Shown here: one piece after another, positions 16,806 to 25,996 of the stretch | Numbering within the stretch: position 1 is the first letter of the stretch | Layout of the letters: each line of letters begins with the position of its first letter | Source: Hyphomicrobiales bacterium | GTDB taxonomy: Bacteria > Pseudomonadota > Alphaproteobacteria > Rhizobiales > Rhizobiaceae | Direction: 5' to 3' | Length of the DNA stretch: 56,177 nt | NCBI GenBank assembly: GCA_900473205.1 | Contig: UCLB01000041.1 | Location: 1 to 56,177, forward strand | Notes under the pieces: generated by a model | What the model saw: the letters and a program-made list of their open reading frames with translations, nothing else | Told to the model about the DNA's origin: nothing | Database searches by the model: none | Translations under genes and position numbers: made by a program

Positions 16806-17732
16806 ATGACCGTCATGAAGATTGCAGGCGCCCAACTCGGAGCCATCCAGAAGGTCGACAGTCGCGAAAGTGTCGTCAAGCGCATGATCGCCCTGCTTGA
16901 TGAGGCAGCACGAAAGGGAGCCGATCTGGTCGTTTACCCGGAACTGGCGCTCACTACTTTCTTTCCCCGATGGTATATGGAGAACCAGGCCGAGATCGAT
17001 TTCTGGTTCGAGACGGAAATGCCGAATGCGGCCACCCAGCCTCTCTTCGACCGCGCCCGCGAACTCAGCATCGCGATCACTTTCGGTTACGCTGAAAAGA
17101 CGCCTGATGGCCACTACTACAACACTTCGATCATCACCGACCAGCAGGCCAACATCGTTGGAAAATATCGCAAGATCCATCTTCCCGGCCATTCCGAATA
17201 CGATACCCAACGCGCCTTTCAACATCTGGAAAAGCGCTATTTCGAACCCGGCGACCTGGGCTTCAATGTGTGGCGCAACGAAGGCGTTGTCATGGGCATG
17301 GCGATCTGCAACGACCGACGCTGGCCGGAAACGTTCCGCTGCATGGGCCTGCAGGGCGTCGAACTGGTAACGATCGGCTACAACACGCCTTCGGTGAATG
17401 CCCAGATGAGCGCCGAGGGAGTGGACAAGCGGCTGTTCCATTCGGAACTCTCGTTGCAGGCCGGCGCCTACCAGAACGCGACCTATGTCGCCGGAATCGC
17501 CAAGGCAGGCATCGAGGACGGACATCCGCTGATGGGCGGCTCGATCATCGTCGATCCAGACGGCTTCATTCTCGCAAAAGCAGTGACCGAGGAAGACGAA
17601 CTGATCATTGCTGAATGCGATTTTGCCAAATGCGATTTCGGCAAGAAGACGATTTTTGATTTCGAACGCCATCGTCGTATCGAACACTATGGCCGCATAA
17701 CGAGCCAGACTGGCGCAATCGTCGAAGTGTGA
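16806..17732 (+). CDS. N-carbamoyl-D-amino-acid hydrolase (D-carbamoylase)
   Basis: 308 residues of the nitrilase superfamily. The Glu-Lys-Cys triad is visible: E46 in V-V-Y-P-E-L-A-L-T, K123 in K-Y-R-K-I-H-L-P-G-H, C168 in G-M-A-I-C-N-D-R-R-W-P-E. The length and the H-L-P-G-H-S-E-Y motif are those of Agrobacterium-type D-carbamoylases (about 304 residues). It hydrolyses N-carbamoyl-D-amino acids to D-amino acid, CO2 and ammonia in the cytosol. The ATG at 16806 follows AAAGGAAA. The neighbouring D-hydantoinase and racemase complete the classical hydantoinase process. Confidence 0.93.
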   Translation: MTVMKIAGAQLGAIQKVDSRESVVKRMIALLDEAARKGADLVVYPELALTTFFPRWYMENQAEIDFWFETEMPNAATQPLFDRARELSIAITFGYAEKTPDGHYYNTSIITDQQANIVGKYRKIHLPGHSEYDTQRAFQHLEKRYFEPGDLGFNVWRNEGVVMGMAICNDRRWPETFRCMGLQGVELVTIGYNTPSVNAQMSAEGVDKRLFHSELSLQAGAYQNATYVAGIAKAGIEDGHPLMGGSIIVDPDGFILAKAVTEEDELIIAECDFAKCDFGKKTIFDFERHRRIEHYGRITSQTGAIVEV

Positions 17733-17743
17733 GGAACAGCGTC

Positions 17744-19204
17744 ATGACAGCGTTCAATACCGTCATTCATGGCGGCCGCATCGCCACCGCGTCCGACACC
17801 TTTGACGCCGATATCGGCATCATCGACGGTCGCATCGCCGCAATCAGCGAAAAGATCAGCGGCGGCGAGCGGCGCATCGATGCGACCGGAAAGCTGGTGG
17901 TTCCGGGCGGCATCGAAGCGCATGCCCATATCGCCCAGGAGAGTTCAAGCGACCTGATGTCCGCCGACGACTATTATTCGGGCTCTGTCTCCGCCGCATT
18001 TGGTGGCAATTCCTCTTTCATTCCTTTTGCAGCACAGCATCGCGGCCAGTCGATTGCCGATGTCATCGCCACCTATGACACCCGCGCGGCGCCGCAATCT
18101 GTGCTCGATTATTCCTACCATCTTATCATTTCCGATCCGTCCGAGGCTGTTCTGGACGAACTTCCGGGCGTCTTTGCCCGCGGTATCACGTCCTTCAAGG
18201 TCTTCATGACCTATGACCTGATGAATATCGGCGATGGCGGCATGCTCGACATTCTCACTGTCGCGAAAACACATGGTGCGCTTACCATGGTCCATGCCGA
18301 AAACAATGACATGGTCAAATGGATGAACAAGCGGTTGGCCGCAGCCAGCCTTACGACACCGAGATATCATGCCATCAGCCGCCCGGAATTGGCAGAAGAG
18401 GAAGCGATCAACCGCGCCGTCTCGCTGGCAAAACTGGTCGATGCCGCACTCTTTATCGTCCACGTCTCAACGGCTGGCGGTGCCGCCATTGTCCAGCGTG
18501 AAAAGCTTGCTGGCACGAAACTGTTTGCCGAGACCTGCCCGCAATATCTGGCGTTGACCCGCAAAGACCTTGATCGCCCAGGCATGGAGGGAGCGAAATA
18601 TATCTGCTCCCCACCAGTGCGCGATGCGGCAACGCAGGCAGCACTCTGGAGGCATGTGCAATCCGGCACGTTCGAAAGCGTGTCCTCAGACCACGCGCCC
18701 TATCGCATGGATGCATCGGGCAAATTTGCCAATGGTGTACACGCACCCTATCCGAAGATTTCCAGCGGCATGCCCGGCATCGCCATGCGCCTGCCCTATC
18801 TGTTCTCTGAGGGTGTTGCCAAGGGGCGCATCACGCTACAGCAGTTCGTCGCCCTCTCGAGCACCAATGCGGCCAAGACATTTGGCGTGCCGAAGAAGAG
18901 TGCGATCGCGCCCGGATATGACGCCGACATTGCCATATGGGATCCGGAAGCCCGCCGCACGGCAACGCTTGCCGACCAGCATGATAATATGGACTATACA
19001 CCCTTCGAGGGCATGGAAATCGAAGGGTGGCCGATTCTAACCATGAACCGTGGTGATGTCATAGTCGAGAACGGAGAGCTGAAAGCGGATCGCGGTCGTG
19101 GCCGCTTTATTGCACGCAGTCCGGTTGATCTGACGGGCAAGCCCGGTCATCGCGCCAAAGAGCTTGATCCGTGGCAGAATTTTGGTGCGGAGATTGCACC
19201 ATGA
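17744..19204 (+). CDS. hydA: D-hydantoinase / dihydropyrimidinase
   Basis: 486 residues of the cyclic amidohydrolase family. The binuclear metal site is complete: H60 and H62 in E-A-H-A-H-I, the carboxylated Lys152 in S-F-K-V-F-M-T-Y, H184 in M-V-H-A-E-N, H240 in I-V-H-V-S-T and D316 in S-S-D-H-A-P-Y. It opens 5-monosubstituted hydantoins or dihydropyrimidines to N-carbamoyl amino acids. The first metal motif reads H-A-H-I rather than the common H-T-H-x. GAGG precedes ATG 17744, 12 bases after the carbamoylase. The stop overlaps the racemase start as ATGA. Confidence 0.93.
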   Translation: MTAFNTVIHGGRIATASDTFDADIGIIDGRIAAISEKISGGERRIDATGKLVVPGGIEAHAHIAQESSSDLMSADDYYSGSVSAAFGGNSSFIPFAAQHRGQSIADVIATYDTRAAPQSVLDYSYHLIISDPSEAVLDELPGVFARGITSFKVFMTYDLMNIGDGGMLDILTVAKTHGALTMVHAENNDMVKWMNKRLAAASLTTPRYHAISRPELAEEEAINRAVSLAKLVDAALFIVHVSTAGGAAIVQREKLAGTKLFAETCPQYLALTRKDLDRPGMEGAKYICSPPVRDAATQAALWRHVQSGTFESVSSDHAPYRMDASGKFANGVHAPYPKISSGMPGIAMRLPYLFSEGVAKGRITLQQFVALSSTNAAKTFGVPKKSAIAPGYDADIAIWDPEARRTATLADQHDNMDYTPFEGMEIEGWPILTMNRGDVIVENGELKADRGRGRFIARSPVDLTGKPGHRAKELDPWQNFGAEIAP

Positions 19205-19869
19205 ACACGATCGGACCGATACTCGTCATCAATCCGAATAGCTCAGAAGGCGTCACCGAAGGCCTGCGTGCGGCGGTTGCCAGCATGCAGTTTCCCTGCG
19301 GCCCGGTGATAGAATGCGTTACCATCAAGGAAGGTCCGCCCGGCGTCGTCACCCAGCGCCATGTGGATGAGGCTTCGCTTCGCACAGCGGACCTGATTGA
19401 AAGCCGGCCGGATGCTTCGGCCTATGTGCTTGCCTGCTATTCGCAGCCCGGCCTCGATCTCGCTCGCTCGATCACGACCAAGCCGGTCTATGGCATTCAG
19501 GATGCTGGCGTTTTGACTGCGTTGGCGCTGTCCGACCTCTTTGGCGTCATCGCCGTTGCAGAAGGCTCCATCCCGCGCCATCTACGCAATCTTCGCCGCC
19601 TCGGCGTCGATGGCAGGCTTGCCGGCGAGGTCGCACTCGAGGGTTCGATCAGCGTAGAGGAAAGCGGTCATGGAGACGAAAGCTATGGGGCACTGCTCAA
19701 GGCCGGAGCGAAACTGCAGCAAATGGGCGCTGGCGCCGTCGTGCTTGGCTGCGCCGGCATGTCCGGCCACCGCGGCAGGCTGGAAAAGGAGCTCGGAATC
19801 CGCGTTATCGATCCGACCCAAGCGGCCTTAGCCATGGCGCTCGGCACACTTCTGACCTCACTGCCATGA
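19201..19869 (+). CDS. Hydantoin racemase (Asp/Glu racemase family)
   Basis: 222 residues. The two catalytic cysteines of the family are present: C79 in V-L-A-C-Y-S-Q-P-G and C184 in V-L-G-C-A-G-M-S-G-H. The N-terminus I-L-V-I-N-P-N-S-S is diagnostic of HyuE-type hydantoin racemases and related allantoin racemases. It interconverts D- and L-5-substituted hydantoins so that the D-selective hydantoinase can use both. It overlaps both neighbours by ATGA. Confidence 0.9.
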   Translation: MNTIGPILVINPNSSEGVTEGLRAAVASMQFPCGPVIECVTIKEGPPGVVTQRHVDEASLRTADLIESRPDASAYVLACYSQPGLDLARSITTKPVYGIQDAGVLTALALSDLFGVIAVAEGSIPRHLRNLRRLGVDGRLAGEVALEGSISVEESGHGDESYGALLKAGAKLQQMGAGAVVLGCAGMSGHRGRLEKELGIRVIDPTQAALAMALGTLLTSLP

Positions 19870-20780
19870 CCGAAATCGAGAACAAGCCGGATATTTCGCT
19901 GCGCCTTCTCGAAATCTTCGGCGCGATGATGCGTTGCGAGACGACCGTCGAGGCCGCCGAGCAGCTCGGCATCTCCCAACCCGCCGTGTCGAACGGCATC
20001 CGTCAACTCGAAAACCAACTCGGGGTAACGCTGTTCGAACGTTTGCATCGGCGACTTGAGCCGACTGAAGAAGCTCTGCTTCTTTTCGAGGAAGTTCGTC
20101 CCGTTTTTAGCATGTTGCGTAATTTCTCTGCCCGCGCCCGCTCTATCAGACATGGTACATCGGGCCGATTGCGGGTCATATCGACGCCACCCCTCGGAAA
20201 TACGGTCGCGCCCTTGGCGCTCGCGCGGTTCCTGAAGGATCGGCCGGATGTTTCTGTTGCCTATGACGTACGTCGCCTTGAACATGTAATCGACGCAGTT
20301 CAGAGCGGCGCTGCCGATATCGGGCTTGCCGTTGCACTGGAACGTCATCCCTCCGTCAACGTCGAGGTTCTGGCCCGAACACATATGGTGGCTTTGGTAC
20401 CCGATGGACACGAGGTTGCGGCAAGGCAGGAAGTAACCGTCGCAGATCTGACAAAACACGGATTTATCGGCCTGGAGGTCGAATCGCGAATGGGCCAGAT
20501 GTTGCGAGATGCTTTCGAGCGCGACGGTATCGCCTATGAGCCGCGAGTTGAAGTCCGCTATTGCGCAACGGCCGCGGTGCTCGCAGGTGTGGGAGTAGGA
20601 GCAGCTGTCGTCGATGCCTATAGCGCCGCCTATCAATTACCCAAGGGATTGGTGCAGCTGCCCTTCCAGCCACCGTGTGAAATCCCGGCTGTTTTGATTA
20701 CCCGAAAGGGTATTCCCCGCTCGCGTCTGCTGCACGGCTTCATCGCAGAGTTGAAGCGGGCCGTAGGGCATGTGCTTTGA
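19866..20780 (+). CDS. LysR-family transcriptional regulator of the hydantoin operon
   Basis: 304 residues. The N-terminal winged helix (T-V-E-A-A-E-Q-L-G-I-S-Q-P-A-V-S-N-G-I-R-Q-L) is followed by a type 2 periplasmic-binding-like effector domain. It is the last gene of the right-reading operon and is translationally coupled to the racemase (ATGA), an unusual place for a LysR, which is normally divergent from its target. The effector may be a hydantoin, carbamoyl amino acid or D-amino acid (inference). Confidence 0.92.
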   Translation: MTEIENKPDISLRLLEIFGAMMRCETTVEAAEQLGISQPAVSNGIRQLENQLGVTLFERLHRRLEPTEEALLLFEEVRPVFSMLRNFSARARSIRHGTSGRLRVISTPPLGNTVAPLALARFLKDRPDVSVAYDVRRLEHVIDAVQSGAADIGLAVALERHPSVNVEVLARTHMVALVPDGHEVAARQEVTVADLTKHGFIGLEVESRMGQMLRDAFERDGIAYEPRVEVRYCATAAVLAGVGVGAAVVDAYSAAYQLPKGLVQLPFQPPCEIPAVLITRKGIPRSRLLHGFIAELKRAVGHVL

Positions 20781-20979
20781 GTTGCGCCATGGAAGAGGCT
20801 GTCACGTCAGGTAACAAGAGTTTGTTTGTTGGGCTGGTGAGCGTTGGCAGATCATGCGTCGAGCATAGCCGCTTAGCTGTTAGTGCGCGTGGGTAGATGA
20901 TACTTTTAGAGTCGCTCAAATTTGGGGCTTGATAGTGGAAAATAGAGCAGTTAGCCTATTTTTTAATCGAAAATTACGT

Positions 20980-21008
20980 TTGACTTTATTTTATGCGGAT
21001 CCTAAAAA
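20980..21008 (+). promoter_or_regulatory. Candidate promoter of the BMP-type importer operon
   Basis: TTGACT at 20980-20985, a 17-base spacer and TAAAAA at 21003-21008 lie in a distinctly AT-rich 260-base gap (20781-21041) before the binding-protein gene. Nothing else could be supported in this gap. Confidence 0.5.
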
Positions 21009-21041
21009 TTTAAACCAAATGGTAAAATCAGGGGAACTTTC

Positions 21042-22028
21042 ATGAACAATAAAATCATGCTGAGCCGTCGCGGTGTGCTCGCGTCGGGACTGGCGCTCAG
21101 CGCCACCGCCTTCACACCTCCCGTGCGTGCGGCGGCGCCGATCAAGGTCGCGGGCATCCATGGATCGCCTGTAGAAAATGCTTGGAATTCCGTCCTTCAC
21201 AAAGCGTTACAGGACGCGGCATCGGAAGGTGTCATTGAATATGTATTCTCAGAAGGAGTCTCCGGCACGGACTACCCCCGCGCAATGCGCGAATATGCCG
21301 AACAGGGTGCCAAGCTGATCATCGGCGAGACGTTTCCTGTTGAAAAACAGGCGCGCGAAGTCGCCGCGGATTATCCAGATACGGCCTTTGTCATGGGTTC
21401 CAGCGGCAAGGAAGCTGGCGGCAATTTCGGTGTCTTCGGCACCTGGAATTTCGACGGGGCCTATCTTGCCGGTATGCTTGCGGGCAAAATGACGAAATCG
21501 AATATCGTTGGCTCCGTGGGTGCGATGCCGATCCCGGAAGTCAACATGCTGATCAACGCCTTCGGCGAAGGCGTAAAGGCCGTCAACCCGGATGCGAAGC
21601 ACATCGTTACTTTCATCGGCACTTTCTTTGACCCGCCGAAAGCCCGCGAGGCGGGACTGGCTCAGATCGATTCTGGTGCCGACATCCTGTTTGGAGAACG
21701 GATTGGGACAGCGGATGCCGCGAAGGAACGCAAAATCAAGTCTATCGGTTCGCTGATCGATTATACGCCACGCTATCCGGACACGGTCTTCGCCAATGCG
21801 CTGTGGAACTTTCGTCCGATCCTCAATGCAGCCCTTGCAGACGTTGCTGCCATAAAGCCCACCGGCCGGGATTACACCGCTTACGGCCTGATGAAGGAAG
21901 GCGGCAGCGACATCGTTTATGTCAAGGGCACTGCACCGGCGGATGCGGAAGCTTCCATGGAAGCAAAACGCGCAGAGATCAAATCCGGTGCGTTCATGGT
22001 TCCCAAAATCACGGACGAGCCGAAGTAA
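21042..22028 (+). CDS. BMP-family (nucleoside-type) ABC transporter binding protein
   Basis: 328 residues. The N-terminus carries a twin-arginine-like signal (L-S-R-R-G-V-L-A-S, then a hydrophobic stretch and A-A-A cleavage near residue 31). The mature protein has the basic membrane protein/Med family pattern: E-N-A-W-N near the start, F-G-T-W-N-F-D-G-A-Y-L-A-G-M, and a VGS-x-G-A-x-P-I-P-E-V segment. BMP proteins bind nucleosides, nucleobases or related heterocycles. There is no lipobox, unlike many relatives. AGGGGAA precedes the ATG. It is the first gene of a six-gene operon with an amidase and a cytosine-deaminase-like enzyme. Confidence 0.88.
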   Translation: MNNKIMLSRRGVLASGLALSATAFTPPVRAAAPIKVAGIHGSPVENAWNSVLHKALQDAASEGVIEYVFSEGVSGTDYPRAMREYAEQGAKLIIGETFPVEKQAREVAADYPDTAFVMGSSGKEAGGNFGVFGTWNFDGAYLAGMLAGKMTKSNIVGSVGAMPIPEVNMLINAFGEGVKAVNPDAKHIVTFIGTFFDPPKAREAGLAQIDSGADILFGERIGTADAAKERKIKSIGSLIDYTPRYPDTVFANALWNFRPILNAALADVAAIKPTGRDYTAYGLMKEGGSDIVYVKGTAPADAEASMEAKRAEIKSGAFMVPKITDEPK

Positions 22029-22036
22029 GCCTTGTC

Positions 22037-23440
22037 ATGCAAGCCGATGCAACAGCGCTGTCCAAGGCGATTTACTCTGGGCAGCTCACATCACTCGAGG
22101 CTATGCAGGCCTCGTTAGATGCTGCCCGGACACACGAACGTCTGGGCGTTATCGCCTACATGGACCCATATAAGGGGCTCAAGGCAGCCGAGGCGATGGA
22201 CGCGCTCGTAACCGACCAGCGTATCGCCATGCCTTTTGCTGGCATACCCACGCTTGGCAAGGATCTTGGTGGACCCTTTGCCGGGTTTCCGATGGCGGCA
22301 GGTTCCCGGCTCATGAAGCGTCGTGGTGGATTGGTCGATTCCGATCTTGCCGAGCGCTTCAGAGCGGCAGGCTTTTGCCTTTTTGGTCTGTCTACCAGTC
22401 CCGAATTCGGCCTGTCTCTTGCCAGCGAACCCACCATCGGCCCGATCGCACGCAACCCGTTGGCAACGAATCTGTCTGCTGGCGGTTCCTCTGGTGGTGC
22501 GGCGGCAGCGGTCGCGGCAGGCATTGTCTCTATCGCTCACGCAACGGATGCGGGAGGCTCGATCCGCGTGCCAGCTGCTTGTTGCGGGCTTGTCGGATTG
22601 AAACCGAGCCGTGGCGTCATGCCAGCAGGGCCACATTTTGGCAATCATCTGGCCGGAATCGCAACCGAGCTTGCAGTTTGCCGGTCTGTCCGCGACACGG
22701 CTGCGGTGTTTTCAGCACTGGCTGGCGCGACACGCGGTCCGTTTCCACCCGTTTCCTTGCAGCCAAAGCACGGAACCAAGCTTCGTATCGGCGTGGTTTC
22801 CGACACCGGTTCGGACCTTCCGACCTCGGCAGAACGGTGTCTGGTGGTTGAAGACGCTGCCAAATACCTTGAAGCTGCCGGGCATGTGCTCGTCCCTATT
22901 CCTTTTACGGCTATAGAAGCAATCGCCGCTACGAGCCGCCAATCCTTCATCGACATTGTCAGCGTCAATCTTGCCGACACCATAACCCGTTTCGACCTCG
23001 ATGTTTCAAAAACGGAACGCCTCACGCAAGCCGTCATCGAACGCGGCCTGTCTCTCTCTGCGCGGGATGTCTGGCACAGCCTGAATGCCATGCTCATGGT
23101 CAGCCGTGATCTCTGGCGTCTGTTCGATGACATTGATTGCCTGCTCAGCCCCATATTGTCTTCTGCTCCCTTGCCAGTGGGCTCCTTCCCCAGCGACCAT
23201 GATGATACGGAGCTTCACTTCCATCGTATGGCCGCTTTCGCGCCTTTGGCAGCTCTCGCCAACGCCTCCGGTTTTCCGGCCACAACCCTGCCGTTCGGAT
23301 CGGACATTGCCGGACTGCCGCTTCCCGTGCAGCTCATGGCGCCCATGGGCGCAGACCATCTGCTTTTGCAGCTTGCAGAACAACTTGAGCAGGATGGCCG
23401 CTGGCGGCATCGTTTTCCCGTCGCAGGATTGCCCACATGA
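22037..23440 (+). CDS. Amidase-signature family hydrolase
   Basis: 467 residues. The Ser-cisSer-Lys triad is present: K75 in G-I-P-T-L-G-K-D, S151 in the G-G-S-S-G-G loop, and nucleophile S175 in D-A-G-G-S-I-R-V-P-A. It hydrolyses a small amide, carbamate or ureide; the family includes amidase, AtzF allophanate hydrolase and many others. The C-terminus has no AtzF-type extra domain. The ATG at 22037 is eight bases after the binding-protein stop, and the stop overlaps the ATPase start. Its substrate is probably what the importer brings in, or a ring-opened product of the deaminase at 26954 (inference). Confidence 0.88.
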   Translation: MQADATALSKAIYSGQLTSLEAMQASLDAARTHERLGVIAYMDPYKGLKAAEAMDALVTDQRIAMPFAGIPTLGKDLGGPFAGFPMAAGSRLMKRRGGLVDSDLAERFRAAGFCLFGLSTSPEFGLSLASEPTIGPIARNPLATNLSAGGSSGGAAAAVAAGIVSIAHATDAGGSIRVPAACCGLVGLKPSRGVMPAGPHFGNHLAGIATELAVCRSVRDTAAVFSALAGATRGPFPPVSLQPKHGTKLRIGVVSDTGSDLPTSAERCLVVEDAAKYLEAAGHVLVPIPFTAIEAIAATSRQSFIDIVSVNLADTITRFDLDVSKTERLTQAVIERGLSLSARDVWHSLNAMLMVSRDLWRLFDDIDCLLSPILSSAPLPVGSFPSDHDDTELHFHRMAAFAPLAALANASGFPATTLPFGSDIAGLPLPVQLMAPMGADHLLLQLAEQLEQDGRWRHRFPVAGLPT

Positions 23441-24957
23441 CGACACCGGTTCTGGACATCATTGGCGTCAGCAAGACATTCGGCACGACGCGTGCAAACG
23501 ACAACATCTCGCTATCGCTCGCCAAAGGCGAGATCGTCGCCCTTCTGGGAGAAAATGGTGCGGGTAAGACGACGCTGATGAGCATTCTGTTTGGCCACTA
23601 CGTGCCCGATAGTGGCCGGGTACTTGTGGATGGTCAGGAATTGCCGCAGGGCAAGCCGCGTGCTGCCATTCGTGCTGGCATCGGTATGGTGCATCAGCAT
23701 TTTGCTCTGGCACCCAATCTTACCGTTCTGGAAAATGTGATGACTGGCACTGAAAGCCTTTGGTCGTGGCGCTCGCGTCGGGCAGAGGCACGGGCCAAAC
23801 TGCTTTCGATTTCCACCCGTTTCGGCCTCAAGGTTGACCTGGATGCACGGCTTGGCGATCTTTCAGTCGGTGAACAGCAACGCGTCGAAATTCTCAAAGC
23901 ACTATACAACGACGCGCGTATCCTCGTTCTCGATGAGCCGACTGCCGTCTTAACACAGATGGAGGCGCAAGGGCTTTTCACGACGCTGAAGGACATGGCC
24001 CGGCGAGGATTGTCGCTGATATTCATCTCCCACAAACTGGATGAGGTCATGTCGACGGCAGACCGGATTGTGGTGCTGCGCGGCGGGCAGCATGTTGCCG
24101 AACGCAGGGCCTCTGAGACCAGCAAGGCCGAGCTTGCCGAATTGATGGTGGGGCGCACCGTGACGCGACCAGTGCGCGATCCCTCCACGCCCGGAGAGAT
24201 AGTGCTGGAAGCCGTGTCGATCACCGTTCGATCCGGTGGTGTGGACAGGCTGAAATCGGTCGATTTCCGACTTCGCGCCGGTGAGGTGCTTGGCATTATT
24301 GGCGTCTCAGGCAATGGCCAGGCCACACTTGCTCAATTGCTTTCCGGCACGAGAGCAAAAACCGGAGGCGATCTGCTGCTGTTCAACAAGGCGGTCGATA
24401 GCCTATCAGTTGCCGATGTGGTGTCCTCGGGCATCGGTCGCATTCCGGAAGACCGGAACAAGGAAGGTGCCATTGGCGACATGGCGATCTGGGAAAATAC
24501 CATCCTGGAAAGATTGCCGTCCTTTTCCAGACGAGGAATGGTTGATCGGAAAAGTGCAATGGCCTTCGCACAAAAGATCATCGATCAGTTCGACGTTCGC
24601 GGCGGCTCTCCCGCAAGCCGTATCCGGCTTTTATCCGGCGGCAACATGCAAAAACTGATCCTCGGCCGAAACCTCATCGACAGGCCACACATCCTGCTTG
24701 CAGCACAGCCTGCTCGTGGGCTGGATGAAGGTGCGGTCGCAGCCGTGCATGAACGCATTCTGGAAGCGAGACGGCGGGGCACTGCGATTTTGTTGATTTC
24801 GGAGGATCTGGACGAGGTCATGGCACTGTCTGACCGCATTCAGGCCATTGTCGGTGGGCGCTTGTCGCCACCCATCCACGTGGAGCAGGCAACGTCTGGC
24901 AAGCTTGGTCTCATGATGGCCGGAGAATGGGACAGGGAGGACGCTCATGCGATTTGA
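23437..24957 (+). CDS. BMP-type ABC transporter, fused double ATP-binding protein
   Basis: 506 residues with two ABC domains in tandem. The first has an intact Walker A (GENGAGKTT), signature L-S-V-G-E-Q-Q-R-V and Walker B V-L-D-E-P-T-A-V-L. The second has the degenerate G-V-S-G-N-G-Q-A-T loop, where Lys is replaced by Gln, and the A-A-Q-P-A-R-G-L-D Walker B region, both normal for this nucleoside/ribose-type ATPase family. It couples ATP hydrolysis to the two permeases that follow. ATGA overlap with the amidase gene. Confidence 0.93.
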   Translation: MTTPVLDIIGVSKTFGTTRANDNISLSLAKGEIVALLGENGAGKTTLMSILFGHYVPDSGRVLVDGQELPQGKPRAAIRAGIGMVHQHFALAPNLTVLENVMTGTESLWSWRSRRAEARAKLLSISTRFGLKVDLDARLGDLSVGEQQRVEILKALYNDARILVLDEPTAVLTQMEAQGLFTTLKDMARRGLSLIFISHKLDEVMSTADRIVVLRGGQHVAERRASETSKAELAELMVGRTVTRPVRDPSTPGEIVLEAVSITVRSGGVDRLKSVDFRLRAGEVLGIIGVSGNGQATLAQLLSGTRAKTGGDLLLFNKAVDSLSVADVVSSGIGRIPEDRNKEGAIGDMAIWENTILERLPSFSRRGMVDRKSAMAFAQKIIDQFDVRGGSPASRIRLLSGGNMQKLILGRNLIDRPHILLAAQPARGLDEGAVAAVHERILEARRRGTAILLISEDLDEVMALSDRIQAIVGGRLSPPIHVEQATSGKLGLMMAGEWDREDAHAI

Positions 24958-25996
24958 GCGCCGCGAACACAGACCGGCAGCGCTTGTGATTGCAACCCCG
25001 GTGATCGCTATCGTCGTTGCGTTGGGGATTGCGGGCGTGCTGATCGCTCTTGCCGGAGCGCCTGTCCTCGAGGCCTATTGGCGCATCCTGAAAGGCGCCT
25101 TCGGCTCCAGGCTGTCAGCCACCGAAACCCTGACCCGGGCAACACCTCTCATCCTCACCGGTCTTGCCGCCGCCGTCGCATTCCGTGCCAAGCTTTGGAA
25201 CATAGGGGCAGAGGGACAGCTCTATATCGGCGCGATCACGGTTGCCTGGCTCAGCTCCCATTTTCTCGGCTCAATGCCGTCCATCGTTCAGATTCCGATT
25301 TTGCTTGTTGCAGGTGCCATCGGCGGTATGGTCCTGCTGCTCGTGCCGCTGTGGCTGAGATTGCGCTTTGCTGTGGATGAGGTGGTAACGACGCTGCTGC
25401 TCAACTTCGTCGCCCTGCTTTTCGTCTCCATGCTGATCGATACGGTGTTGAAAGATCCGATGGCATTCGGCTGGCCTCAGTCTGAATCGGTGGCGGATGC
25501 CGCCATGCTTCCCAAGCTGCTTGCCCGTTCGCGTCTGCATCTGGGGCTGGTCATCTCCATCCTGCTTGCCTTGCTTCTCGCCTTCGTGCAGTCCCGCACG
25601 GTTTTTGGCATACAGTCGCGTGCAGCGGGGCTCAATCCGCAGGCGGCGGTCTTTGCCGGTGTACCGCTCGGTCGCACGCTCGTTATCGTCGCCTGCATAT
25701 CCGGTGGACTAGCAGGCCTTGCAGGCGCGGTGGAGGTCATGGGTGTCAAAGGCTATGTCACGACCGACCTGTCCCCAGGCTATGGATATTCGGGAATCGT
25801 CGTTGCCATGCTGGCCAATCTCAATCCGCTTGGTGTTGTGTTGGCAGGCCTTTTCACCGCCACCATGTTCGTTGGTGCGGACGGCATGAGCCGCAGCCTT
25901 GGTATTCCAAGCTACATTGCTGATGTGATCGTGGCATTGTCGCTGCTGACGATGCTGGTTGCCGTCTTTTTCACCCAGTACAGGATCCGCCGATGA
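24947..25996 (+). CDS. BMP-type ABC transporter permease 1
   Basis: 349 residues with about eight to nine hydrophobic segments, of the branched-chain/nucleoside (BPD_transp_2) type. The N-I-G-A-E-G-Q-L-Y-I-G-A motif and the S-R-A-A-G-L-N-P-Q-A-A-V-F-A-G cytoplasmic loop are characteristic of YufP/NupP-like permeases. It overlaps the ATPase gene by 11 bases. Confidence 0.92.
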   Translation: MRFERREHRPAALVIATPVIAIVVALGIAGVLIALAGAPVLEAYWRILKGAFGSRLSATETLTRATPLILTGLAAAVAFRAKLWNIGAEGQLYIGAITVAWLSSHFLGSMPSIVQIPILLVAGAIGGMVLLLVPLWLRLRFAVDEVVTTLLLNFVALLFVSMLIDTVLKDPMAFGWPQSESVADAAMLPKLLARSRLHLGLVISILLALLLAFVQSRTVFGIQSRAAGLNPQAAVFAGVPLGRTLVIVACISGGLAGLAGAVEVMGVKGYVTTDLSPGYGYSGIVVAMLANLNPLGVVLAGLFTATMFVGADGMSRSLGIPSYIADVIVALSLLTMLVAVFFTQYRIRR

